This document shows positions 38,501 to 44,312 of a DNA stretch of 64,000 nt, one piece after another; the stretch's first letter is position 1, and each line of letters starts with the position of its first letter. Origin of the DNA: Sthenelais limicola (Eukaryota; Annelida; Polychaeta; Phyllodocida; Sigalionidae); the NCBI GenBank assembly GCA_942159475.1, contig OW804096.1, positions 130,004,941 through 130,068,940 of the forward strand, read 5' to 3'. The translations under genes were made by a program, and so were the position numbers. The notes under the pieces are model-generated. The model worked only from the letters and a program-made list of their open reading frames with translations. It was not told the DNA's origin and did no database searches.

Positions 38501-40054
38501 TAGTCTTGAAAAGGCTATTGCGGCGAATAGTGAAAACCCAGAGGCTTTCCAATCGATGGCGAGTTTACTCATGTCCCAAAATAATAAAGAGGTAGGATTT
38601 CTCCAAACTTTACAATTCATAGCAAACGATATCAACTTGTGTTCTATTTATCATAGTTTTTTCCTTTCCTCCTGCTTTTCTTACGAAGTGCCATTTGTTA
38701 TTTATATTCCAGAAAGCCAGTGAGATGATCGAAAAATCTGTATCTTTATGGCTTCCGGCGTTACGAGAAGCTCACAAACCAGATGGAGGAGAAATTGACC
38801 CAGTGCTCGTCTGTCCTGTCAACTACCCTGCCCGGGTTAACGCAGCCAAAATCCTTATTGAATTAGACAAATATGATGTTAGTATCTCTTACATGGCATC
38901 ATTCCATGCATTAGGGTCACCTTCACTCTTTTGTTGTACTTTCTGTAAAATGGAGGGAAATAAATATTGTGGTAGTTTCTGTAAAATGGAGACAAATAAA
39001 TATTCCTTCTATCAGTAGATGATTACTAATCAGCTGTTATTTTGATTTAAGATGTTAAAAATAGTGCATCTTCTTTCCAGATGGCATGTGAAATATTGGA
39101 TTTCTTACTGGACGAAGAGGATGAAGTCGTTGAAGTAAGTGAAATTTAAATTTTGCATTTGAAACTCGTTCGACGATCTATAATTTAAATTACTGTTTAG
39201 TCGCCTCATTTGTTCCCTGCGTCTACTTTTCTGTGGGACTAAAATATTGCTGCATCTACTTTTCGTCGCAAAATGTATGATGTACCTTTTCTTTATTTAG
39301 GTATGGTATCTTCTTGGCTGGGCGAACTATCTTCAAAAAGAAGACTATTTCTCTAATGCACGGTTTTATCTCAATAAAGCCAAAGAGGTAAATAGCAGCG
39401 TTCAACTTAAAAAAAAATTAACAGATCGTCATAATTGTCCCTGTGAATTGAACTACATAGTGTGGGGATTGGTCTTAACATAATATATTATTCAGAAATA
39501 TTGGACGGACTAATTATTTTCGTGTCCTTATGGCCTAATCTAGTTGAATGGTCCTAGTGACATAACGAATGAACTACCTACCATACGCCCCGATTTGCTA
39601 ATTTTGAATCTTTTGTTTCAGGTTGCTGTCAAAACTAAGTTCGACGATGAGGAAATGCTCAAACACATCGATTCTCTCCTGGAGGAATTGGGTCCAGGTA
39701 AATTATTCTGATGTTAAGTGGTTAAGCGATGCTACAATACACAAATTCGTATACTACATCGTAGCCGTCATCTTTAGTTTACAATGAACATTTATTGCTT
39801 TTGTATAAATAGGGCTGTCGGTTCAAATGTATTGAAAAGTGCCTTTAAATTACTGCTGTTTGTACCTGGCCCTGGCCCTTTCTTCATGGGAATAGTCTTC
39901 CATGTATTAGACGTGTGATGAAAGTAAGAAAGTGTTCCTATGTATCATTGCAGAACCAGTTAGTGAAGAGACAGCCGAAGACGGTGAGGATATTATATCA
40001 TCTGGAGATGAGGACATGGAAACAGACGCAACCCAAGGTCAAATGGAACACTGA
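14597..40054 (+). CDS. ACL4: Probable assembly chaperone of RPL4 (Acl4-like TPR protein), 11 exons
   Basis: Exons that join in frame are 14597-14678, 36632-36693, 37267-37413, 37887-38030, 38202-38287, 38468-38591, 38713-38877, 39081-39134, 39301-39387, 39622-39697 and 39954-40054: 1128 nt, 375 aa, all with GT-AG introns. The N-terminus is basic (MGRKKVKGKARGR). TPR helices follow (for example LDEFNYEMAQRFCQRALEI and CFGRAIELQPDEGHAKYMYM), then an acidic C-terminus, as in the Acl4 family, which binds newly made ribosomal protein L4 and escorts it to the nucleus. The ATG has a good context (A at -3, G at +4). A 14-codon upstream ORF (14548-14592) ends 4 bases before it. Intron 1 (21,953 bp) carries the antisense retroelement; without it and its duplication it would be 878 bp. 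AATAAA lies at 40123-40128. Family assignment is by recognition of the TPR sequence. Confidence 0.88.
15155..15860 (-). repeat. 3' LTR of the retroelement
   Basis: 706 bp, starting TGTAGTAACC and ending GCGCAACA on the minus strand (TG...CA). It matches the LTR at 35520-36225 at every base I compared except 15839 (T here, C at 36204). On the minus strand, a TATATATA box at 15692-15685 inside a GC-rich patch is the likely U3 promoter, and ATTAAA at 15285-15280 is a possible poly(A) signal about 400 bases downstream. The sequence just upstream of this LTR in the element direction is GAGTAAAAGGGTAG, a purine-rich candidate for plus-strand priming. Confidence 0.95.
15861..18483 (-). other. 2.6-kb non-coding tail between env and the 3' LTR
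   Basis: No frame longer than about 130 codons is open on either strand and none looks like a protein. On the minus strand a 20-base pure purine tract (G runs broken by single A) lies at about 17182-17202, far from the LTR and so not the usual priming tract. A GC-richer block at about 17850-18130 contains several short inverted pairs and could fold. An RNA export or packaging element is possible but unproven. Confidence 0.6.
18484..21025 (-). CDS. env: Env: class I fusion glycoprotein of the errantivirus/baculovirus F type, two exons
   Basis: The main frame (20895 to 18484, 803 aa) has the F-protein plan: a short N-terminal subunit, a basic furin-type site (R-L-K-R, residues 99-102), a fusion-peptide-like Gly/Ala/Leu segment directly after it, a helical ectodomain with N-glycosylation sequons (near 169, 187, 266, 289, 434 and 497), a membrane segment at about 571-591 and a second at about 653-671, then about 130 residues. 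It would mediate membrane fusion. No good signal peptide starts at 20895. A 35-nt upstream exon (21040-21006, ATG at 21025) ends in a GTGAGT donor; the intron 21005-20900 ends in TTCTTGTTTTTAG, and phases match (2 to 2), which would add a short hydrophobic N-terminus. An acceptor CAG at 21043-21041 precedes the exon. The second membrane segment and long tail are unusual for this family. Confidence 0.85.
21771..22340 (-). CDS. Accessory ORF E of the retroelement (paralogous family)
   Basis: 189 codons, ATG at 22340. The protein is predicted to be mostly helical and basic, with no signal peptide. It carries the family motif: P49-x2-R52-Y53, then R61-L62-x2-E65, preceded by a hydrophobic stretch (LMLEILKFFML). 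Upstream, CACTGTAG|TGAAAG just before the ATG is a plausible 3' splice site. The last codons pass through a consensus 5' splice site (AAG|GTGAGT, exon end at 21798, phase 0), so the final eight residues may be removed by splicing. TATATAAAG lies about 95 bp upstream of the ATG. Function unknown; I recognise no known domain. Confidence 0.75.
   Translation of the reverse strand: MDTRRGSEMINAEIIRRTDKAARVAAILNQQVRANWLMLEILKFFMLSPYQRYPEFEPIRRLQKETHIVRLRKAAFDFLRGLRYEPIRSLTIDISQRHTLTPLRRLQDTVCIISDLTYEILNMFRPRVRGIFPENMEQAVKFLDKLTEMSEATIRHHLSLPVDVYQIELRLPLSWMPVGLKVSFGQLNP
22546..23175 (-). CDS. Accessory ORF D of the retroelement (paralogous family)
   Basis: 209 codons from the ATG at 23175; the frame is open a little further up, but only a GTG lies there. 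This is the largest of the five accessory ORFs. Counted from the ATG, it has P46-x2-R49 and then R60-L61-x2-D64, a longer version of the shared motif, after a hydrophobic helix (LGILLVRATRYFLV). It is strongly basic in its first half. A consensus donor AAG|GTGAGT (exon end 22600, phase 0) lies 18 codons before the stop. A possible acceptor (GGCGGTAG, with a CTAAT branch-like site) lies about 20 bases before the ATG. Function unknown. Confidence 0.72.
   Translation of the reverse strand: MELEQRQMCRLEKARLGADELKILRNQKRNLGILLVRATRYFLVNPVNRGGSARISTRERLERDTYIYILKERCRIYVESRGFRAIERLTTRGGRMRSVFEAQKAVTVSDKLIHLTKAVGEKLLNILDVYCAEEFRLECIEDKRQHRLIPYLQKRTGLAKRLIVANLESDIDFANLGDVLPEEYLPDIMTRKVSYMGSHKLVEVGGIPV
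23176..24362 (-). other. Spacer between accessory ORFs D and C
   Basis: About 1.2 kb without a convincing ORF. Three imperfect copies of CACTAAACTCC/CCCTAAACTTC lie at 23220-23262. A good 3' splice site (TTTTCTTTCTCTGTCTGTAG, then TGA) overlaps the end of ORF C and opens into this spacer. The CTGTAG|TGA junction resembles the one in front of ORF E. The rest holds nothing I can name; a decayed sixth copy of the family cannot be excluded. Confidence 0.5.
24363..24878 (-). CDS. Accessory ORF C of the retroelement (paralogous family)
   Basis: 171 codons, ATG at 24878. The shared motif is clear: P30-x2-R33-Y34, then R42-L43-x2-E46-W47, following a hydrophobic, aromatic-rich helix. Of the five it most resembles A and E around this motif (the R-Y-P triplet is shared with E, and E-W-Y-L with A). 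The middle is Lys/Arg-rich with a Cys-Cys pair. A weaker donor (GCG|GTGGGT, phase 0) sits seven codons before the stop, and the stop codon itself forms the end of a strong 3' splice site. Function unknown. Confidence 0.75.
   Translation of the reverse strand: METMLEHSKINIKNASILCIKVYSFWLLAPWIRYPRQLPNYRLEVEWYLLSLYEKCDKLLRSLKVRPGKWYSTRRLRVMSDKDRMSAILHQVYRILDVLLKLYSTDYLRKRCCQRKNHKEADTKRFMALSGLSKTKVQELLQGAVNVRSPIEWINGDWLLHAVGQVFFLCL
24879..25927. other. Spacer between ORF C and the antisense ORF
   Basis: About 1 kb with no minus-strand frame resembling the accessory family. The base composition is pyrimidine-rich on the plus strand. Its right end contains a TATATATAT box at about 25888-25898, directly upstream of the plus-strand ORF. 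Confidence 0.5.
25928..26116 (+). CDS. Small antisense ORF with its own TATA box and Kozak start
   Basis: 62 codons on the strand opposite to all other element genes. The ATG sits in an ideal context (ACCATGG) and a TATA-like box (CTCCTATATATATTTT) lies about 40 bp upstream. The ORF is far more GC-rich than its flanks and uses G/C-ending codons, which argues against a chance frame. The peptide has an acidic, beta-like N-terminal part (LAIDNDIVIVETRD) and an Arg- and aromatic-rich, amphipathic C-terminal part (ARWFYGRACALVFRAYRRW). Codons 10-18 contain a 25-bp palindrome. It could encode an antisense regulatory peptide, comparable in position only to antisense genes of some retroviruses, or be a captured fragment. 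No homolog is recognised. Confidence 0.45.
   Translation: MAGRELYLAIDNDIVIVETRDVWSLSDLARLLVYGLSLKAARWFYGRACALVFRAYRRWANE
25956..25980. repeat. 25-bp palindrome inside the antisense ORF
   Basis: Arms of 12 bases (TCGACAATGACA and TGTCATTGTCGA) are perfect inverted copies around a single T. It could be a binding site for a dimeric protein or an RNA hairpin on either strand. Confidence 0.8.
26486..26941 (-). CDS. Accessory ORF B of the retroelement (paralogous family)
   Basis: 151 codons, ATG at 26941, only 80 bp after ORF A in the element direction. The motif is P27-x2-R30-F31, then R39-I40-x2-E43, preceded by a hydrophobic helix. The first third is strongly basic (an Arg cluster near 37-39), and the C-terminal third is helical and Trp-containing. 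Possible donors at its end (GGG|GTAGGT or TAG|GTAATA) are weaker and not in phase 0, unlike A, D and E. Function unknown. Confidence 0.73.
   Translation of the reverse strand: MCRPITRGEKAEVIQVIRLARLYMQKPHLRFRGANARRRIEMETHLKNIWWGASRFLIREMPDRRERIAVNHMSWEDRSRKQQYIYLSMLKSYFVGTMLKIESCNYPRDIIIKLLACNTGMTVSDLEKLACERWSWIEKTLEEWIPVSGGR
27022..27516 (-). CDS. Accessory ORF A of the retroelement (paralogous family)
   Basis: 164 codons, ATG at 27516; first accessory ORF after pol. The family motif is P32-x2-R35-Y36, then R43-L44-x2-E47-W48, following the hydrophobic helix IIRLIRIFTI. A perfect 5' splice site (CAAG|GTAAGT, exon end 27049, phase 0) lies within the last ten codons, so the coding exon may end there and splice on. 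A short upstream reading frame begins 17 bases before the ATG. No known domain is recognised. Other possibilities include a captured host gene that was later duplicated. Confidence 0.75.
   Translation of the reverse strand: MNKLPGAALGVQDMYDIERLIIRLIRIFTIHPAHRYGGCPEKRLTNEWYLWHMYADLRLPDNEVKSITDVFPLARTKYQQHKYIAHVLIRRVICNILSLEAEQKRLAYEQCDRAVLYQYISGLTFIPADKINAVFTEEVDLLNIKELCPSAWAKVKVSVFTYRQ
27517..28496 (-). other. Spacer between pol and accessory ORF A
   Basis: About 1 kb without a credible frame. On the minus strand a long A-rich purine stretch (about 28140-28185) is the only notable feature; it might act as a central priming tract, but this is speculation. Confidence 0.5.
28497..33206 (-). CDS. 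pol: Pol polyprotein: protease, reverse transcriptase, RNase H, integrase
   Basis: 1569 codons from the ATG at 33206; the frame is open up to 33293 and overlaps gag by 73 nt in the -1 frame. Order: a basic charged N-terminus, aspartic protease (DTGA, residues 157-160), RT (about 395-650, YMDD at 584-587), RNase H (D736, E777, D803, D846), a charged linker (about 855-1060), integrase with HHCC zinc site (H1163, H1170, C1200, C1203) and D1233, D1293, E1329 (D-59-D-35-E spacing), and a GPF-containing C-terminal domain near 1480. It copies element RNA to DNA and inserts it. RT-RNaseH-IN order defines Ty3/gypsy. All catalytic residues are present and no frame is broken. It is longer than usual because of the linker and the N-terminal extension. 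No canonical slippery heptamer is visible in the overlap. Confidence 0.95.
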   Translation of the reverse strand: MLPAIPAEREDQSEEDGEDESGSSVSIDDSDISMSQEKGTQEVQEMAFREKEVKKAMRKRWNQKRRRWKLQEKKKEQRKNDRAVQELKLQKKKDNGLMSLSKHKEVTQNSIINSEEDDDRSSRLVLQDSDAGKVTVQLENCRTICTVGSAKISCLVDTGASISCISTDTLNQVVQEKGALLRRVQTYLVIYTADGGRHKSNERVLLSINIGKVRTNAWFYVVKGLSLQCIIGVDFLKARKAKIDFQIQDPDHYTVRITKPKLIPPKSEFTCMAVVSAHQNLNHAVGVVDNLKRCVQVPFAVKRALVRPQRGGNNIPVTVFNAANTPIKLGKGSVLAAFSVVNEDDYVKAGVPGQSERPIEEVGSTKCSETRVDYTLGENLTAEQKLSMASLLQRYRAVFATKDSPISTTDIFAHKIELKEDYVAPIRSPYRTNPHMTRVLETMLEEQMRLGIIERTNGESEFAAPCFLVEKGKAAARQDKKYRIVIDYRKINKCIKNECRVFPSADETLENVGGLGGRFFSKLDCHSGFFQVPLRPEDKPKTSFVTPRGVFQYKVMPMGLKTSPKAFHSVIENVLKYVPNALPYMDDVIIASQTWEEHLQHVEEVLQAFQMAKLKFRAEKCAFGYEIMQFLGFVVTKDGLQPDPEKVRIIRSYPIPKTVREMRAFNGLANYYRTFIPGFADKMVPLYQLTKKLGRRERFQWNTEADRAFKAVKRSMCEDVVLRYPDYSKGFTIWCDASRIGIGIVLTQLHDNCFHRPVAFAGRSLSSAEQNFSATEKELVAVRYGLEKFKHYVLGSHFEVYTDHAALLALNAKQDLTGRMARWIDWFSNFDFTLRHIKGKCNITADILSRMPYFGDGITAKEEQGPQQRQVRFKAVNHIRFFDKEEVLEASPIRKYRRPSILKNGRLRNKRRDEKDDTPIIQVSAPEPEQDTAPIEDDSRDFPRVDGTVVTRLGTPGEQIMMVTRKNPRVTERMALYIEERDKARKLGEEDSEEGDSQSDTGNHDTPAREEETEAEEETPEGTDLIHRGVSRRRKTLGVPSLVGKYQREKRRKGVRAREVQITDTAFYERLITEYGTLGTREVFEKEQITDEFCSDMTNYIEREKLPKDNTRARGVLLQHDCFLLSGGILYRVPPRTRKAQIEERAQLVVPQSMVEKLLNQIHDVGLGAHMGIKKMLSIASPRYYWPSMARDIGEYIGSCQKCLEVKPNPNPIKVPMTVKELSQVPWDAIKIDTIGPLPESSRGYKYVHTVCDVATRFCVAWPTKDIKSETLIPEFFEHVVSVLGVPCTLFSDNGSSFTSKLFRNFCTVMGIRQVLGSSYYPQSQGQIERFNRSLKTALRAYVNKDQKNWCQFVAPIVFAMNASDSSATNYPAYLLMYGRFPRLPHENVLKEYEGEMRPLLEQLGKIVEKQEIYGDLAREALLTSQAKMKEYYDRQANAHRLRSGSLVYMKVNRLLQPGTAYKLQKNFCGPFVICARPTGCTAKLRRMDTGATLPKPVHVSHLKPVSVSKTSHFMERLLSPDLLPLHEYEEKGPLDEKGWQDIACTEEIGCNWPEEEGEKDKNEIEDTQ
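33221..35458 (-). CDS. gag: Gag polyprotein with long coiled coil and capsid domain
   Basis: 745 codons, ATG at 35458, 17 bases after the leader splice donor. Parts: N-terminal helical region; two PPxY motifs (PPSY at about 100-103 and PPYY at 147-150), the late-domain type that recruits NEDD4-like ligases for budding; a long coiled coil (about 165-400, Glu/Arg/Lys-rich); a capsid-like domain of the retrotransposon gag type (about 470-640); and a basic C-terminus with a 15-residue unit (EWTPRRGEEERRQER) repeated twice, encoded by a 45-bp tandem duplication at about 33307-33396. There is no CCHC zinc knuckle; the Arg-rich tail probably binds RNA instead. The coiled coil makes it larger than typical gypsy Gag. 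It assembles the particle shell. Confidence 0.9.
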   Translation of the reverse strand: MSKQGSSVADLVKEIQENNARITQSAKNFAETTERIGKVEREKVSIIKDGIKNLAKLMEKRLARMKASARPSVGVHVNREVKTERESTEDSSPDSSVQGPPSYANLSAESTAVGGARPKRNNPFAADFCDDPSVPLIPEVTWDAGKPPYYTEPLVPLPYNPDFDYLSPQGAKEELLRQSVDIVSKELQRTQAALKAAEEDTLRTVQDMRNDWERTNEKMLKDAEDRHEARINVLKLAWEEGARRRVKTAEDGNRDIIVTLQNDWKNAQQKMEKTEQQRNEYMTNEKENHNKELEELKRELEEERRARARANRKEESDREEWERAEIARHEMEEVREARNREWCEEMEKENQIREARANWLAEEMDKLKIEHEKESALFRDASVRYKQDRKNLTDMVRNLTNAGGVEQPKNSVLRTPQRANQQATKIGVSSTICSEDSGDITEMYRLPNVLPAFTPAQTGRWSDKSNEGGGAAMRHFIRGPENFRHSTATRNVSEFLTEYEDYASALGIPEMYWLQGLGGRLEGSAKAYYQQVASVAARKRGTLSYSDIKSKFLTKFQEMPYSEVKDDYSRRRQETGESVETYADAMLVLLARTSLHEDEKLKAFIAGLKDGLAERVLTEAPRTCEEARRAARKHELSDEQNEKALRLHLVGSTQSMIASLAMKGYDVTPSDVRSHPGPARSLPVEEKGEWTPRRGEEERRQEREWTPRRGEGERRQERDKNKRLSIQSPKTTGVVKNGVYRQNFQ
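35458..35519 (-). promoter_or_regulatory. 5' leader: primer-binding site and major splice donor
   Basis: One base inside the LTR, the minus strand begins TGGTTGGAGAACCACGGGAT, a TGG-initial primer-binding site of the kind that pairs with a tRNA 3' end. I could not match it to a tRNA. The first 14 bases also form a hairpin (TGGTT/AACCA). Downstream, a G-run is followed by GTGAGTATT, a strong 5' splice site with the exon ending at 35475, just before the gag start. It is well placed to serve all spliced env and accessory mRNAs. Confidence 0.65.
35520..36225 (-). repeat. 5' LTR of the retroelement
   Basis: 706 bp, the same as the LTR at 15155-15860 except for one base at 36204. In the element direction this is the promoter LTR: TATATATA lies at 36057-36050. 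CTAT follows at 36226-36229 as the target duplication. Confidence 0.95.
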
Positions 40055-41115
40055 CCTTAGTTAAATAATTATCACATCATTTCTATTTTCATTATCATCC
40101 CAATTCCTACCATAGTGTAAATAATAAACTGGAATGTCCCCATCTATATTTTAAACCCAGTTTTTCATGGTTATGCAATTTATTTTATTGTATTCTAGCT
40201 TACTCTGAATAAATCTCCATTTGTCAAGTCTGTGGCAAATATGTTCACCACTCTCGATCAATTGCAATTATGATGCGTTATCATACACGTCCATAGTCAG
40301 ACTACGCTTGACAAATTGTCCTCTAGAAACGAAGGGGTTGCTCTGAACATTATTTATATCGTATCACTAGTAATGTAGTTTCAACTAAGTCATGACAGAA
40401 CACGCTTAATTCAATACACTCAAGGACCACACTTAATACAATACTATATTTATTATAATTAATGTCAAGTAAACGTATTGAGATCTTGTAACATTTACAC
40501 CGCAAAATACACTACAAAGGATATATATATATGGAGGTTGGTGAATCGGCTAAATACAATTTGTCACGTTCAGACTACAGCAAAGTTGAAACAGTTCTAG
40601 ATCTCTGGGTGGTTGGTATAGTGGTTCAAAAAGGTGGGCGAATCAAATGTACCGTACATTAACAGGTTCATTCTATGATTTGATGAAATGTCTGCATTGG
40701 TTTAGGACCTTTTCAGAAAAAAAATCAACTTTTTCCAATTTACATTCCTGCACATTGAATTAATTACAATACCACCATCGGCATCGGGGGCGCAAGGACG
40801 ATATTATCAAATCGGGCTCTATTGCTGTCTTGATAGTAGTTTGGTCTTGATGATTATATATGTTGGTTTGTATAGCGTCACTTACATTAATAGGAACACC
40901 CACATCATCATATTTAGGCGTAGAAAATAAGTATTTGTAGGAATGTTATCCCTTATTTTTAACTTCATAACTAGTAACTCTACATAGAAAGTCCAGCAAA
41001 GGTCATTTATATTTTGATTAAAAGAGTTCCTTAAAGGAATACAGTAGAAGCATTCGCGGTGTACATGGAAAAATGAGAAGGTGGTACAAGGATTGGTATA
41101 TTTATGCTTGGGTAT
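40055..41115. other. Convergent 3' region between the Acl4-like gene and SNAP47
   Basis: Contains the 3' UTR of the Acl4-like gene with AATAAA at 40123-40128 and again at 40208-40213. The remainder is AT-rich and holds the 3' end of SNAP47 on the other strand. No further gene is seen. Confidence 0.6.
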
Positions 41116-42777
41116 TCATAATAGTCTTTTTATTCTGGATGAATGTGATCGCACACGATCATTTGCATGTTCAACAGAACCGGTCAAGGCATCGATCCTA
41201 TCAATCTGCGAGTCTTGCTCGAGGGCAATGTCTGTTGCCATAAATTTCATCCTCGCAATCATGTCCTGGAGTTCTTCAGCCTCAGCTTCACTCACAATTT
41301 CTCTTCTGGACTGATCCTGGATTTGAACTTCCCCTGTCGGATGTGAGGAGCTTCGTGGATTATCAGCAAGGACTAGAGGAGAACTGAGGTTTATCGGCTG
41401 AATCATGGGAGGTGAAATTTCGCCACTCTCTGAAAAGATCATTCAAAGGGGATAAAGTCAGTATACCAATATTATATTGTCATCCATAATCATAATGGTG
41501 GGAGATGCCTTCTAATGACTATAATACTGAAGGTCTCACATATATATTAAATTTCTATTCAGTAAACAATGACATGTAACAAAATCGGATGAACCTTCTA
41601 CACATGGTATTCATAACTTATAATTTCAGTTCAGAATATCAAATGAAAAATCAAGGAGAGGCGCCACACACAATGAATGAGTTGTTGTCTGGTACATACT
41701 ATAATTATTCAGCCGATATATATACGGTAACTTGGTGGAGAGAACTTTTACCTAATTTATATATGAAAAATAAATATTACCTGTACAGACTGAAGATGTA
41801 GGGGAAGACCGCTCTGAGGATGTCCCCCTTTCAAGTTGCGATGGTGGTTCCATCAGATCAAATTTATCTCTGTACATGGGTTCTAGAGATTTCAAGATTT
41901 TAACCATATGAGTGGACAATATTGTATAGCTGATATCCGGTTCTCCGATGCGATACTTTCTAATGGCAACTTCCCATGGAGAAAGCACTTTGATAGAGGA
42001 TATATCTCTTTTACTGTAGTGGAAAACATTCATTTGCTGACTGTCCATTATTGTAATTCCATCTTTAGAGAGCCTTAGTGTCCCATTATGCAGGTTCTGA
42101 CTCGTCACTGAATCTTCCTTAAAAATCACAGGAAAGTCATACACAGTTGGAACATTTCTAGAATCAATTATTTCTATAGCCTCGGCCTTGTATACTTTGG
42201 GTAGGCGCCAATTTCCGAGCCAGCCTTCGAAACCAGAAATGAGTCTGTCAGCTACCCCTAAATCATTATGCATGTCATACATTATGCCCATAGCATTGTC
42301 TAATTGCTCTCCTTGCCGTTTCAACATCACACCAGCACCTTCCAATGTTCTTTCCGAATCTTGGGTTATTCTGAGTAGCTGTGTACCAAGGGCTGTGCTT
42401 TCCTGTTGGGGAACTGCTTTTGGTCCTGATCTTGAACTGCTAATTAGCCTTTCCTTCCAGAAGTGCTGCACTACAGCATATACAACTTCTCGGTTAGGCA
42501 AAGAAGAAAACCAATGGGTATGTCCTTTAATTTCAACAACAATTGCACCATAAACCAGCGTTGACATCGATTTCTTGATGTCAGCTATTTCAGCAAAAGG
42601 CACATTGACAATATGAGATTCAATACTTCTTTTTTTCGAATTTTCAACAAATACAAGACCTTTCGCAGTAACCGCCAAATCTCCAGCAACCCATTTTTTG
42701 GCGAGCCAACGTTTCCCTTCAGGCATATAATATGAGGCACTCCATCTCCTAAGCACATACTCTTCTTTAACGGCCAT
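41116..42777 (-). CDS. SNAP47: SNAP47 (SNARE protein), two coding exons
   Basis: Exon 1 is 42777-41781 and exon 2 is 41429-41116, joined at a phase-1 GT-AG intron to give 436 aa (human SNAP47 is 464). The ATG at 42777 has a good context (AAGATGG). The N-terminal part is the PH/GRAM-like region of SNAP47 (VLRRWSASYYMPEGKRWLAK). The first SNARE coil lies at about 125-190, and a second SNARE coil of the Qc type fills the last 65 residues. There is no membrane segment and no Cys cluster for palmitoylation, as in SNAP47 and unlike SNAP25. It acts in vesicle fusion. It lies 54 bp downstream of ANAPC13 on the same strand, which suggests a shared transcript. Confidence 0.9.
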
Positions 42778-42831
42778 CTTCACTACTACTAGTATACAAT
42801 GTACAGACGGTTTCGTATAGACGTGTGTTAT

Positions 42832-43059
42832 TTAGCTGTTGCCTTGCTGTTGCTGTTGCTCATGCAGGGTCCCCAATGCCAGATCTAACCACTTCTGTTC
42901 CTGCTCTTTCAACGTTTCATTACTGTGGCCATTATCAGATTCTAGTTCTGGCAGCTCTTGTTGCGGAACTGCTACATCCTCCATTGGAAGCTTTTCTTCT
43001 CTCCACTTGGCATCGATGATGTCCATCAACCGTCCATCTTGAGTCACCTCACTGTCCAT
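42832..43059 (-). CDS. ANAPC13: Anaphase-promoting complex subunit 13
   Basis: 75 codons in one exon, ATG at 43059. The sequence is recognisable throughout as APC13: it begins MDSEV, then DGRLMDIID, WREEKLP, EDVAVP, ELPE and KEQEQKWLDLAL, and its length equals that of the vertebrate protein (74 aa). APC13 is a small extended subunit that stabilises the TPR arms of the anaphase-promoting complex, the ubiquitin ligase that drives exit from mitosis. The C-terminus has a short poly-Gln (CAG) run not typical of the family. The stop lies 54 bp before the SNAP47 start, with no poly(A) signal between them. Confidence 0.95.
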   Translation of the reverse strand: MDSEVTQDGRLMDIIDAKWREEKLPMEDVAVPQQELPELESDNGHSNETLKEQEQKWLDLALGTLHEQQQQQGNS

Positions 43060-43302
43060 GCTGGCATACTACAAGATAACGTCGATATTTTAACAACAGA
43101 AATGACTTACATTGTAAATCTAGTAAAAAATAATATCCAAATCCAAATCATTGTAAAAAATAATATCCACAGCTTATGGTTTAAATCTCCCAGGTTAAAT
43201 GTTGATTTCCATTGAAAGAAAATTTATTTACATTAATGCGGAACTGAAAACTGAATCTCTTCACTGAAAATCAAAACCAAAACTGTTCCCTATTTGCAGT
43301 TT

Positions 43303-43842
43303 CACTATAAGACGCATTTTACACATACCCAGCATTTTACTCCGGAAATCCCTCATTTTACACTAGTGACAGTCAGGTGTTTTGAAATAAAATACGGTAG
43401 GGCCTACTTAAGAAATTATGTTCTACTATCGCTAGTGCGGGGGGGGGGGGGGGTGATTGGGGGAATCGGATCGAGACAAAACGGCAACGCAATACTTGTG
43501 TTGTGATGCTGATGACTGTGTATGGCACCCTGTGTATTCTCTTAAATTAATAAGACAGTGTCAGACTATTTTTAAATAGGCAATGTGTACTTAGGTAGAA
43601 TCTCCCCTCTGTGACAACATGTGTACTATGCTATGTCACAGTAGGCCCTATGTGTATTGTCGACTATTGATAGTCTGAATAGAGAGAATTGTATTAATTA
43701 TTAAGAACACCTTATCTATACGGTACGGTACTTTCAATAAATAGAAATACAATAAAAATGAAACTGTTTCTTCTGAGTTCAAGTGTAAAATGCGTCTTTT
43801 CCGTGTAAAATGCGGGGTATTCGTAAAATGCGTCTTATAGTG
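43303..43842. mobile_element. MITE-like element with about 40-bp inverted ends, between divergent promoters
   Basis: CACTATAAGACGCATTTTAC at 43303-43322 is perfectly inverted at 43823-43842, and the similarity continues inward with a few indels (ATACCC, GCATTTTAC) to about 40 bp. The 540-bp element has no ORF and contains a 15-G run (43439-43453). No clear target duplication is visible. A TA dinucleotide within the terminal CACTATAAG could be the true boundary, which would fit the Tc1/mariner/pogo group. Confidence 0.75.
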
Positions 43843-43886
43843 CTACCCCCTAGCCTATTACTAGGCCTAGGCCTATTATATACCGG

Positions 43887-43914
43887 TAATATATACATGT
43901 ACATGTATATATTA
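43887..43914. repeat. 28-bp perfect palindrome
   Basis: TAATATATACATGT followed by its exact reverse complement, with no spacer. A smaller palindrome (TAGGCCTAGGCCTA) lies just upstream. It can form a cruciform and lies 45 bp beyond the MITE. Confidence 0.85.
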
Positions 43915-44312
43915 TAGTATTTGGCATTTATTATAATAACGTTTTGGATTACGCAGTTACACACATTATCGCCCATAACATATCGCCCAGTCTATTTTCA
44001 TTTGATTGAATATACAGCTCAAATCATACTGTAGTCCGATTGAATATACAGTGAGTATACACAAAGAGTTACATAATATCACATCGATAAATGAGAAGGT
44101 TGCTGAAATATCAAAGAAAATTGAACATCAACAGACCTCGACTGACTTGCCAGACTTCCTGAAATCGAACTTCCGGTGTAACTGGTTGACCTATAACCCG
44201 ATGGCGCGATGGTATGGTGGTATCGTATGTTGTGGAACTTGTGTTGAACACAGAAGTTCCAACTTTATGTAGGACTCTCATTGTTGTGTGGTAGCCCAGA
44301 ACGTTCGCCAAC

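Larger units (their letters stand above)
43060..44312. promoter_or_regulatory. Shared upstream region of ANAPC13 and HSD17B7
   Basis: 1.25 kb between two divergent genes, so both promoters must lie here. No clear TATA or initiator is evident. About 40% of it is a MITE (43303-43842), followed by a 28-bp palindrome. Confidence 0.5.

Noticed and set aside
40600..40660. tRNA-like segment
   Set aside because: An A-box-like stretch is present, but no cloverleaf or proper B box can be drawn.
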